From assembly GCA_027083665.1 (NCBI GenBank), contig JALWNV010000321.1:1-9613 (forward strand): a stretch of DNA of 9,613 bases. Direction: 5' to 3'. Below the pieces are notes generated by a model. The model saw only the letters and a program-made list of their open reading frames with translations. It made no database searches and was not told the origin of the DNA. The stretch comes from Helicobacteraceae bacterium. GTDB lineage: Bacteria > Campylobacterota > Campylobacteria > Campylobacterales > Sulfurimonadaceae. Made by a program: the position numbers and the translations under genes. Shown here piece by piece: positions 1-6,243 of the stretch. Each line of letters starts with the position of its first letter. Within the stretch, counting starts at the first letter, position 1.

Positions 1-723
1 GAACCGTGCCAACTCTTCAACCGGGATATCTTCCGCGAGGTACTGCAGCGCTTCGGGCGTGATATGGTTGAAATCCAGCGCGTCGTTACGGAAACCGATC
101 AGCGACTTCCACGGAATTTTGCGCGCGAACGGGTCGAGCGTCAATGCCTCGTAGGCGTCGATCACCTGCATGAAATGATGCAGATCGTAAAGACGGCCCT
201 GGCTGAAATCGGGATCTTCCAGCGCGATCTCGCTGCCTGCGCTGCGTTCCTCGAGATCCGTATCGATCGTGTCCGCCAGCATGGAAACAAACAGAATTTT
301 ATCAGAGACATTGTAAACCGTCAGTATACGGTCGAGATATTCCTCCATCGTCGGATTGAGCGGTACGGGAGCGTACGGATCGCGCCTGCCGTTTGAAACA
401 TTGTTTTCGACGAGCCAGTTGATATTGGGGCGCGAAGCCGCCGAGGCGAATGCGATCGTGGTCCCCGTATCGAAATCCCTGTTCTCAAACGCGAGCGGGA
501 CCGACAGAAAAATGTCGAGCGTCGCCGAATCGTTGACATCGCCGCTCGCCTCTTTCAATATCCCCAGCATATTCGACAGCAGCAGGTCGCTCTGAACCAG
601 AAACCGTTTGTTCGAAACCCGCTTGAACGCGCCGTCGAGTATGCCCATCGACACACCGATCAGTGCCGCGATCGCCGCGATAAACGCGATTGTGATGATC
701 AGTGCTATTGCCCGACGTCTGAT
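1..723 (-). CDS. GspK-like minor pseudopilin of type II secretion (3' end outside window, apparent ATC start)
   Basis: The reading frame is open without a stop from 723 down to 1, giving about 241 residues and leaving the window before its end. Taking 723-721 as start, the protein begins with three arginines and then an uninterrupted hydrophobic helix (about residues 5-24), as in class III prepilin signals. The -1 residue would be Ala rather than Gly, and there is no Glu at mature position 5, which is a known trait of GspK. Further on, the segment MLADTIDTDLEERSAGSE resembles the GspK pattern of aspartates before a G-(A/S)-E. Near the visible end, LDFNHITPEALQYLAEDI resembles the family's helical tip domain. 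In known systems GspK caps the pseudopilus with GspI and GspJ. The gene diverges from gspG and gspF, which supports the call. No ATG, GTG or TTG lies in frame before the hydrophobic helix; the first in-frame ATG (648) would delete the whole leader. It could also be a more distant pseudopilin. Confidence 0.7.
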   Translation of the reverse strand, partial: MRRRAIALIITIAFIAAIAALIGVSMGILDGAFKRVSNKRFLVQSDLLLSNMLGILKEASGDVNDSATLDIFLSVPLAFENRDFDTGTTIAFASAASRPNINWLVENNVSNGRRDPYAPVPLNPTMEEYLDRILTVYNVSDKILFVSMLADTIDTDLEERSAGSEIALEDPDFSQGRLYDLHHFMQVIDAYEALTLDPFARKIPWKSLIGFRNDALDFNHITPEALQYLAEDIPVEELARF

Positions 724-729
724 GGCGTA

Positions 730-735
730 TCCCTT
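730..735 (-). promoter_or_regulatory. Ribosome binding site that places the GspK-like start at an ATC
   Basis: On the - strand AAGGGA (735 down to 730) is followed by six bases and then ATC (723-721), an ideal spacing. The codons after it give R-R-R-A and the hydrophobic helix, exactly where a pseudopilin should begin. The codon is ATC instead of ATG, so this is either a rare start codon, a mutation that weakens expression, or a sequence error. Confidence 0.5.
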
Positions 736-744
736 GCTTGCAGA

Positions 745-772
745 TTTTAGGGCACCTCTGAAAACCCTAAAA
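745..772 (-). repeat. Perfect 8-bp inverted repeat (hairpin) in the leader of the GspK-like gene
   Basis: TTTTAGGG (745-752) and CCCTAAAA (765-772) are perfect inverted repeats separated by 12 bases. In the - strand transcript the hairpin would lie in the 5' untranslated region, 21 bases before the proposed start. No run of T follows the stem on the - strand, so a simple intrinsic terminator is unlikely. It could be a leader regulatory structure, a protein binding site, or a leftover transposon end. Confidence 0.5.
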
Positions 773-793
773 CGCTGAACGTTTTGAATCCGT

Positions 794-821
794 ATTATAG
801 CGTGCGCCCGTTTGCTGTCGC
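794..821 (-). promoter_or_regulatory. Likely sigma-70-type promoter for the GspK-like gene
   Basis: On the - strand a consensus -10 box TATAAT lies at 799-794. A partial -35 box GCGACA, matching four of six bases of TTGACA, lies at 821-816 with a 16-base spacer. Transcription would start near 787, giving a leader of about 64 bases that contains the inverted repeat and the ribosome binding site. A start there also argues against translation beginning further upstream. Confidence 0.45.
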
Positions 822-836
822 TTTACCATTTTCGCC

Positions 837-842
837 TATACT
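837..842 (+). promoter_or_regulatory. Possible -10 element for the gspG operon
   Basis: TATACT lies 62 bases before the gspG start within the divergent intergenic region. No good -35 hexamer sits 16-18 bases upstream; the nearest TTG-containing hexamer (812-817) is 19 bases away. The call rests on the -10 likeness and on the need for a forward promoter here. Confidence 0.25.
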
Positions 843-904
843 TCAAGCCGTCTAAAGCCCGTGTAGCTTAAAATTGCACTATCATCAACAAGGATATACA
901 AAGC

Positions 905-1366
905 ATGTCAACCGTAACTGTCTCTTCGACCTTCCGAACCGCCGCCCGCAGGGGCTTTTCTTTGATGGAACTGATGATCGTCATCATCATTCTCGGCCTG
1001 CTCGCCGCGCTGGTCATGCCGAACCTCATCGGTAAAAGCGAACAGGCCAAACAGGGCCTCGTCTGTATCCAGATGGAAAATATCCGGAACGCCCTCGACT
1101 CGTTCAAACTCGACAACGGCTCCTATCCCGATACCGAACAGGGACTCGACGCCCTGATCAAGAACCCCGACCCCGAACGCTACAACAACTACGCTCCCGG
1201 CGGCTATTTCAAAAACGCGGTACTGCCGAAAGACCCCTGGAAGCATCACTACATCTATACCAAAGACGACAACGGCATCAACCTGATCTCCCTCGGTGCG
1301 GACGGCAAAGAGGGCGGCAAGGACGAGAACAAAGACGTCACCTATGCCGACTGTGTCAAAAAGTAG
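905..1366 (+). CDS. gspG: Type II secretion major pseudopilin GspG
   Basis: This 153-residue protein is the expected main subunit of the T2SS pseudopilus, assembled in the inner membrane and periplasm. A prepilin peptidase site is clear: RRG followed by FSLMELMIV, with cleavage after Gly17 and Glu at mature position 5, then a hydrophobic helix to about residue 38. The globular part has the GspG hallmarks: LDNGSYPDTEQGLDAL (69-84), a DPW motif (110-112) and a C-terminal loop GADGKEGGKDEN (131-142) that resembles the calcium-binding loop of the family. The length fits the family. Cys54 and Cys150 are unusual and could pair. An AAGGA ribosome binding site at 890-894 precedes the ATG. It is the first gene of a + strand operon and its 3' end overlaps the next pseudopilin gene. 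Confidence 0.93.
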   Translation: MSTVTVSSTFRTAARRGFSLMELMIVIIILGLLAALVMPNLIGKSEQAKQGLVCIQMENIRNALDSFKLDNGSYPDTEQGLDALIKNPDPERYNNYAPGGYFKNAVLPKDPWKHHYIYTKDDNGINLISLGADGKEGGKDENKDVTYADCVKK

Positions 1367-1904
1367 CCGGGGGTTTACACTTTTCGAACTTCTGATCGTC
1401 GTCTTGCTGATCGCGGTTTTATACGGCGTTTTCATCAGCAAGATGTCCTCCTCCCCAAAAAAAGAGGCGGAAAAAGTCACCCTCGAGACGCTCAAAAAAA
1501 CATTGGATCTTTTTCCGGCGCAACGGTCGCGGGAGCTGATCTGTACCGACCCGTGCACACACTGCCGTGTCTACATCGACGGTTCCGCGGTCAAAGGAAC
1601 CGAAGTCGCCCTGTTTAAAAAAGAGCCGACGGTATGGGTCAAAGATCGCTACGGGCAATTCCGGCAAAAAACGTTCCTGCCGCTCAACGACCCCGAACAC
1701 GGCGTCAAAAACGTCTGTTTCCGCTACAAGCTGTATCGCAACGGCAGCGGTTCAAGCTATATCGTGCAGACCGATGACAAGCATTACTACGTTTTCAAAC
1801 CCTACCTGCATCCCGTCAGTGTCGCGGAGACCTTGACGCAGGCTCAGGAAATGTTTGACACGCAGTCGCTTCTTCCGACCGAACGGCGCGACTACAACTT
1901 TTAA
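1344..1904 (+). CDS. Second pseudopilin with prepilin leader (GspH/GspI-like position), cysteine-rich
   Basis: The protein has a textbook prepilin leader: SSRG then FTLFELLIVVLLIAVL, with cleavage after Gly10 and Glu at mature position 5. With the ATG at 1344 it has 186 residues and the gene overlaps gspG by 23 bases. A GTG at 1353 is an alternative start; an ATG at 1296 is in frame but would give an implausibly long leader and overlap. The rest matches no minor pseudopilin I can name with certainty. It contains a Cys cluster C67-x3-C71-x2-C74 and a fourth Cys at 125, suggesting disulfide bonds in the periplasm. Its place between gspG and gspF points to a minor pseudopilin such as GspH or GspI. 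Assignment to the pseudopilin class is secure; the exact subunit is not. Confidence 0.82.
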   Translation: MPTVSKSSRGFTLFELLIVVLLIAVLYGVFISKMSSSPKKEAEKVTLETLKKTLDLFPAQRSRELICTDPCTHCRVYIDGSAVKGTEVALFKKEPTVWVKDRYGQFRQKTFLPLNDPEHGVKNVCFRYKLYRNGSGSSYIVQTDDKHYYVFKPYLHPVSVAETLTQAQEMFDTQSLLPTERRDYNF

Positions 1905-1917
1905 ACGGATGGTGTAA

Positions 1918-3135
1918 ATGGTTTTCAAATATCAAGGACTCGATGCCGGCGGCAAAAAAGTCAAAGGCGTTCTCGAAGCGACCGGCCTCGATGACGCCAA
2001 AAAACGGCTGCGTTCGCAGCAGATCTTCTACACCAAACTGACACAGGAAAAAGACTCGTCGCTGACACGGTTCACCCTGGCGCGGAAAAAGACACTCACT
2101 CCGACCGAGCTGGCCACCCTCAGCCGTGACCTCTCTATCTATATCAAAGCCGGTATCTCGATCGTCAACGCACTGAAGCTGGCCAAAAACCAGTATGCAA
2201 AAAACAAAAAGATCTCCGCATTTCTCACCACCGTCATCACGCTGCTCGATGAAGGAAAAAGCTTCTATCAGGCACTCGAAACCCAGTCCATCGTCAAACT
2301 GCCCGACTTCTACAAACAGTCCATCAAAGTCTCCGAAGACAGCGGTATCATGCAAGAAGTCCTGCTCGAGCTTTCGACCTTTCTCAAAGAGCAGGCCCGT
2401 ATCAACAAACAGATCCAGGGTGCCTTCGCCTATCCCGCTTTCATCATCGTCGTCTCGCTTTTCATGGTGGGCTTCATGATCACGTTTGTCGTTCCGAAAA
2501 TCACCGGCATTTTCGACCAGCTGGGCCAGGAGCTGCCCGGTATCACCAAATTCGTAATCGCACTGGGCGATTTTTTCACCCACCACTGGATGGCACTGGC
2601 ATTGTCCGTCGCCGCCGTCATCGCCGCTTTCGGGCTCCTGATGAAATTCAACAGCCGTTTCCGCTACGGCGTACATCTGTTCATGCTCAAAATCCCTTTT
2701 TTCGGATCGATCATACAGACGTCGGAACTGGGACGGTTCAGCTATATCGCCTCGGTACTGATCCGTTCGGGCATCCCTTTCGTCCAGACTGCCAACCTCT
2801 CGGCGAATATCCTGAAAAACAGCGTGCTCAAAAAGAAATTCATCACCGCCTCGGAGCGGGTCGTCGAAGGGTCAAAGTTTTCCAGCGCCCTGATGAAAGA
2901 CGGCTTCGAGATCGATTCGACGTTCGTGCAGGCGATCGCCCTCGGCGAAGAGACCAGCGAAGTACCGGCGATTCTCAACAACCTCTCCGAGCTCTATTTT
3001 GAAGAGAACAAGGACAAAATCGACCTGTTCCTTTCGCTGCTCGAACCGATGCTGATGCTCGTCGTCGGCGGGATGATCGGCTTTATCGTTTCGGCGATGC
3101 TCCTGCCGATCTTCAGTATGAACCTTGGACAATAG
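1918..3135 (+). CDS. gspF: Type II secretion inner-membrane platform protein GspF
   Basis: A 405-residue protein of the usual GspF/PilC length and layout. A short N-terminal region opens with VFKYQGLDAGGKKVKGVLEA. The first T2SSF domain spans about residues 62-185 and includes SEDSGIMQEVLLELSTFL. Two membrane helices follow, near 170-195 and 220-240. A second T2SSF domain (about 268-392) contains LGEETSEVPAILNNLSELY. The closing helix, LEPMLMLVVGGMIGFIVSAM and onward, is typical. GspF links the secretion ATPase GspE to pseudopilus assembly. It starts 13 bases after the preceding pseudopilin, with GGATGG (1907-1912) as likely ribosome binding site. A PilC of type IV pili is the main alternative; the gspG neighbour and divergent GspK-like gene favour T2SS. 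No gspE is visible here. Confidence 0.88.
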   Translation: MVFKYQGLDAGGKKVKGVLEATGLDDAKKRLRSQQIFYTKLTQEKDSSLTRFTLARKKTLTPTELATLSRDLSIYIKAGISIVNALKLAKNQYAKNKKISAFLTTVITLLDEGKSFYQALETQSIVKLPDFYKQSIKVSEDSGIMQEVLLELSTFLKEQARINKQIQGAFAYPAFIIVVSLFMVGFMITFVVPKITGIFDQLGQELPGITKFVIALGDFFTHHWMALALSVAAVIAAFGLLMKFNSRFRYGVHLFMLKIPFFGSIIQTSELGRFSYIASVLIRSGIPFVQTANLSANILKNSVLKKKFITASERVVEGSKFSSALMKDGFEIDSTFVQAIALGEETSEVPAILNNLSELYFEENKDKIDLFLSLLEPMLMLVVGGMIGFIVSAMLLPIFSMNLGQ

Positions 3136-3144
3136 GAGTCTGAC

Positions 3145-4077
3145 ATGAACCTGAGTATCGTCGTTCCCTGCTACAACGAAGAAGAGGTCCTCCCCGAAAC
3201 CGCGAAACGGCTGACCGGCCTGCTCGGACGCCTGCAGCACAGCGGCAAGATCTCGGAAAACAGCAAAATCTACTTTGTCGACGACGGCAGCAAGGACAGG
3301 ACCTGGGAAGTGATTGAAGCACTGAGCGAAACGTATCCGGCTGTGCACGGGCTCAAACTTTCACGCAACCGCGGACATCAAAACGCTCTGCTCGGCGGTC
3401 TTTTCACCGCCGAAGGCGACGCGCTGGTCAGTATCGACGCGGATCTGCAAGACGACATCGACGCCATCGAGGAGATGGTCGACGCCTACCATGAGGGATA
3501 TGATATCGTCTACGGCGTCCGCAAGGCGCGCACAACCGACACCCCGTTCAAACGCGCCACGGCTGAAGGCTTCTACAAACTGATGCATCTCATGGGCGTC
3601 GATATCGTATTCAATCATGCCGATTTCCGGCTCATGAGCCGCCGCGCCGTCGAGGAGCTCAAACAGTACCCCGAAGTCAACCTCTTCCTGCGCGCCATGG
3701 TGCCGCTGATCGGCTACCCTTCGACCCAGGTTTACTATGACCGCGCCGAACGCTTCGCGGGCGAATCGAAATACCCGCTCAAAAAGATGCTCGCGTTCGC
3801 GTGGGACGGGATCACCTCATTCTCCGTCGTCCCCCTGCGCCTTATCACCGCAACCGGCTTCATCATTTTCATCGCCTCGATTTTGATCAGTCTCTGGGCG
3901 GTCGGTATCAAACTCTTCACCGACGACGCCGTTCCGGGCTGGGCCTCGACGGTACTGCCCATCTACTTCATCGGAGGGATTCAGGTCTTCTCTATCGGGA
4001 TTGTCGGAGAGTATATCGGGAAAATGTATCTCGAAACGAAGCGCCGGCCGAGGTTCATCATTGAAAAAAGTGTATAA
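3145..4077 (+). CDS. GT2 polyprenyl-phosphate glycosyltransferase (GtrB/DPM1/ArnC-like)
   Basis: The 310-residue protein has a cytoplasmic GT-A domain: LSIVVPCYNEEEVL at 3-16, the nucleotide-binding VDDGSKD at 45-51, LSRNRGHQNALLGG at 72-85, and a DAD metal-binding motif in DADLQDD (98-104). Two C-terminal membrane helices follow (about 231-256 and 267-292) with the typical GGIQVFSIGIVGEYIGKMY ending. Members of this family transfer glucose, mannose or aminoarabinose-type sugars from an activated nucleotide donor to a polyprenyl phosphate on the inner face of the inner membrane. Which sugar is used cannot be read from the sequence. An AGGAG site (3134-3138) overlaps the gspF stop codon and lies six bases before the ATG, so the gene is probably cotranscribed with the secretion genes. 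Its product would be the donor for GT-C enzymes such as the next gene. Confidence 0.9.
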   Translation: MNLSIVVPCYNEEEVLPETAKRLTGLLGRLQHSGKISENSKIYFVDDGSKDRTWEVIEALSETYPAVHGLKLSRNRGHQNALLGGLFTAEGDALVSIDADLQDDIDAIEEMVDAYHEGYDIVYGVRKARTTDTPFKRATAEGFYKLMHLMGVDIVFNHADFRLMSRRAVEELKQYPEVNLFLRAMVPLIGYPSTQVYYDRAERFAGESKYPLKKMLAFAWDGITSFSVVPLRLITATGFIIFIASILISLWAVGIKLFTDDAVPGWASTVLPIYFIGGIQVFSIGIVGEYIGKMYLETKRRPRFIIEKSV

Positions 4078-5833
4078 GAACCTCACGGCACACGCTGCCG
4101 TATTTTTCGCTCTGCTGTTTTTTGCGGCATTCTGGATGACCCGGCAGCAGATGCTTCAAATCGACAAGACAACATTGTCTATCGACGGCCAGACAGGCAA
4201 AACGGTAGCGCTGCCCTACTCCCTGAAGACTCCCGGCAGCCAGCGTCTTCATTTGGAAGCGACATTGACTCGCCGTTTTTTCAGCACCACCCGTCTGAGA
4301 ATCATTCCGGACGACTGCATAGCTTCACTTCAAATCAACGGAAAACCGATCGATGTCAGCCGTCTGTCCGGCCGCTGCGACTGGGCGCACGGAACGGAAC
4401 TCGACCTCGCCCCCTATTTGGAAAACGGCAAAAACAGACTGCAGGTCGATATCCGTAAAAAAGACGGCGTAGGAGGTATAAACCTATTCGCCGTTCCCGA
4501 TCTCTATCACCCGTTTCACATGTTGTTTCAGTTTTTTGCGATGCTCGGTCTGGCGGGCTGGATTATTTTCGTTGCGAAAAAGAGGCTTCCTCTTTCCCTC
4601 AGCGTCCTGCTTGCCGCAAGCGCCGTACTGCAGCTGCACTATCTTTCTTATACCGACTACTCCACACGGACGTTTGATCTGCTTATCTCGACCGGTCATC
4701 TCGATTATATCAAAATGATCGTCGACCATCTGCGCCTTCCGAATCCCACGCAAGGATGGGAATATCATCAGCCTCCGCTTTACTATCTTGCCGCAGCCGC
4801 AGTCTATGCACTGTTTTCGTATCTGCCGATCCTGGATCCGCTCACCGCCTTGCAGCTGCTCTCGCTCTTTTTGTTTACCGTTTTTCTTTACTACGCGCTT
4901 CGGATACTTTCCCTGCTCATCTCCGACAAAAAGGTTCTTCTGGCATCTTCCGTACTGCTGCTGTTCTGGCCTTCCGGTATTATCCACTCTGTCCGCATCG
5001 GCAACGACATCCTTTTTTTCACACTGTTTGCATCGGGGCTCTTCGCGATACTTCAGTGGCAGCTCAAAGGTGCCAAACTGTGGCCGCCGCTTCTGCTCGC
5101 ATCTTTGGCACTTATCACGAAAGCCAACGGCATTATTCTTTTCGGTATGGTCGGCATCTTGATCCTGACTCAGCTCTATAGAACCAAAGACGCGAAAACA
5201 TTTTTCAAACAGACGGCGGTCGCACTGCTTTTTTTTGTCACGGCGTTTGCCGTCAACTTCGCGGACAACATCTACTATGCGCTCATCAGCAATACCTCGG
5301 ACTGGCTGGTCAGCAATGTCGTCAATACGATCAACAGCAGGCTTTATGTAGCCAATGACGCATTCCACTATCTCTATTTCGATTTGAAAACATACCTCAA
5401 AGAGCCGTTTATCAATCCGTGGGACGACCGCTACGGACGGCAGTTTTTCTGGAATTATCTGTTGAAGTCATCGCTGTTTTCGGAATTTTTCTTTCATGCC
5501 AAAAGTACTGTCGCCACTATCATGGGGGCGCTCTCCCTGCTGGTTTTCGGCTACATTTCGCTCGGACTGGCAACGGCACGGAAGCAAAAGGAAACCTTGG
5601 TGATGGCGCTGGCCCTTTTTCTCTCTATTGCTGCTCTGCTTGTCTACCGTATCAAAATTCCGGTTGCCTGCAATACCGATTTCCGCTACATCTATCCGGT
5701 CATTATTCCCATGGCATACTTCTACGGCCGGGCAATGATCTTTTTGCGAAAACACGGTCTGCCGCTGCCATATTACGGCGGATACGTACTGGCGATACTG
5801 TTCAGCGCCCGCAGCATCGTAATGTTTTATTGA
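4061..5833 (+). CDS. GT-C membrane glycosyltransferase (GT39/ArnT-like) with inserted periplasmic beta-rich domain
   Basis: About 590 residues from a TTG start at 4061, chosen because GAGG (4050-4053) lies seven bases before it; GTG at 4070 is an alternative, while the ATG at 4001 would overlap the previous gene by 77 bases. A first helix (about residues 8-26) is followed by a soluble stretch (about 30-150) of predicted beta character with LQINGKPIDV, two Cys and NGKNRLQVDI. A multi-helix membrane part follows. Asp206 in the TRTFDL segment and HQPPLYY (236-242) fit the first periplasmic loop of GT-C enzymes that use polyprenyl-phosphate sugars. Near the end, DFRYIYPVIIP is also typical of such enzymes. 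It probably uses the lipid-linked sugar made by the preceding gene, with which it overlaps by 17 bases. The acceptor is unknown. Codons look more T-rich than those of its neighbours. Confidence 0.8.
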   Translation: MKKVYKNLTAHAAVFFALLFFAAFWMTRQQMLQIDKTTLSIDGQTGKTVALPYSLKTPGSQRLHLEATLTRRFFSTTRLRIIPDDCIASLQINGKPIDVSRLSGRCDWAHGTELDLAPYLENGKNRLQVDIRKKDGVGGINLFAVPDLYHPFHMLFQFFAMLGLAGWIIFVAKKRLPLSLSVLLAASAVLQLHYLSYTDYSTRTFDLLISTGHLDYIKMIVDHLRLPNPTQGWEYHQPPLYYLAAAAVYALFSYLPILDPLTALQLLSLFLFTVFLYYALRILSLLISDKKVLLASSVLLLFWPSGIIHSVRIGNDILFFTLFASGLFAILQWQLKGAKLWPPLLLASLALITKANGIILFGMVGILILTQLYRTKDAKTFFKQTAVALLFFVTAFAVNFADNIYYALISNTSDWLVSNVVNTINSRLYVANDAFHYLYFDLKTYLKEPFINPWDDRYGRQFFWNYLLKSSLFSEFFFHAKSTVATIMGALSLLVFGYISLGLATARKQKETLVMALALFLSIAALLVYRIKIPVACNTDFRYIYPVIIPMAYFYGRAMIFLRKHGLPLPYYGGYVLAILFSARSIVMFY

Positions 5834-5867
5834 AACCGGAACTGATCCCTTGCGTCTTCGGAGGGCG
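5834..5867. other. 34-bp gap between converging operons, no clear terminator
   Basis: The gap holds only a weak imperfect stem (CCCTT around 5847-5851 against GAGGG at 5861-5865, with a short inner CG pair) and no run of T on either side. Both operons end here. Termination may be factor-dependent, or each transcript may run into the opposite gene. Confidence 0.3.
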
Positions 5868-6242
5868 CTAATGATACACCCAAATTTTTCGTGCGAAATA
5901 GTTCCAGAAAAAAACCGCCCCGATGGCAACGACACGTGAGAGCATCGGATCGAAATGCCAGACCGAATAGCTCAGCAATTTGACGATGCCGATATTGAAC
6001 AGCGCCCCAAAGAGCGCAATCGTCACCACAGCGATAAATTCGGCGCGTGTCGAGCCGACTTTCACTCCGGCGGTGAAGATATAGCGCCGCCCGATCTGAT
6101 AATTCGCCAGCAGTCCCGAACTGTAGCCGGCAATAATGGCGATAACGTAGTCGATGCCGAAAAGAATCAAAACAGAGTAGACCGCGTAATCGATCAGCGT
6201 CGAGATAACGCCCAGCAGCAGGAATTTATGAATCTGCTTCAT
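5868..6242 (-). CDS. GtrA-family membrane protein (putative lipid-linked sugar flippase)
   Basis: A 124-residue, four-helix membrane protein matching the GtrA family in size and pattern. It begins KQIHKFLLLGVISTLIDYAV, has ANYQIGRRYIF after the second helix, and ends with VFFWNYFARKIWVYH; the N-Y-x(4)-R-x-(Y/W)-x-F/Y elements are family hallmarks. GtrA proteins are thought to move polyprenyl-phosphate sugars across the inner membrane in glycosylation systems. The start ATG is one base after the stop codon of the upstream mannosyltransferase gene, and no strong ribosome binding site is seen, so translation is probably coupled. Its expected partner, a GtrB-like GT2, lies on the opposite strand at 3145-4077. 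It ends 34 bases from the end of the converging glycosyltransferase gene. Confidence 0.88.
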   Translation of the reverse strand: MKQIHKFLLLGVISTLIDYAVYSVLILFGIDYVIAIIAGYSSGLLANYQIGRRYIFTAGVKVGSTRAEFIAVVTIALFGALFNIGIVKLLSYSVWHFDPMLSRVVAIGAVFFWNYFARKIWVYH

Positions 6243-6243
6243 C

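Noticed and set aside
64..396. 110-codon open frame on the + strand opposite the GspK-like gene
   Set aside because: The translation is rich in Arg and Gln without domain character, while the - strand frame is continuous over 720 bases and has pseudopilin features.
1296..1343. Longer start for the second pseudopilin at the ATG at 1296
   Set aside because: It would overlap gspG by 71 bases and give a basic leader of 26 residues; the ATG at 1344 gives a normal ten-residue leader.
908..1558. 216-codon open frame on the - strand opposite gspG and the second pseudopilin
   Set aside because: It is the antisense of two well-supported pseudopilin genes and has the repetitive acidic and Val-rich look of a shadow frame.
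1816..2676. 286-codon open frame on the - strand opposite gspF
   Set aside because: Antisense to a clear GspF; the Asp/Gly/Glu-rich translation shows no known domain.
4001..4060. ATG start at 4001 for the + strand GT-C protein
   Set aside because: It lies far inside the GT2 gene; the TTG at 4061 has a well-spaced GAGG and starts just before the first membrane helix.
4484..5368. 294-codon open frame on the - strand inside the + strand GT-C gene
   Set aside because: Antisense of a clear membrane protein; the highly charged Lys/Arg/Asp/Gln content is what reversed hydrophobic codons give.
5871..5939. 22-codon open frame on the + strand preceded by GGAGGG
   Set aside because: The ribosome-binding-like string and spacing are attractive, but the frame lies wholly inside the GtrA gene on the other strand and is too short to support.
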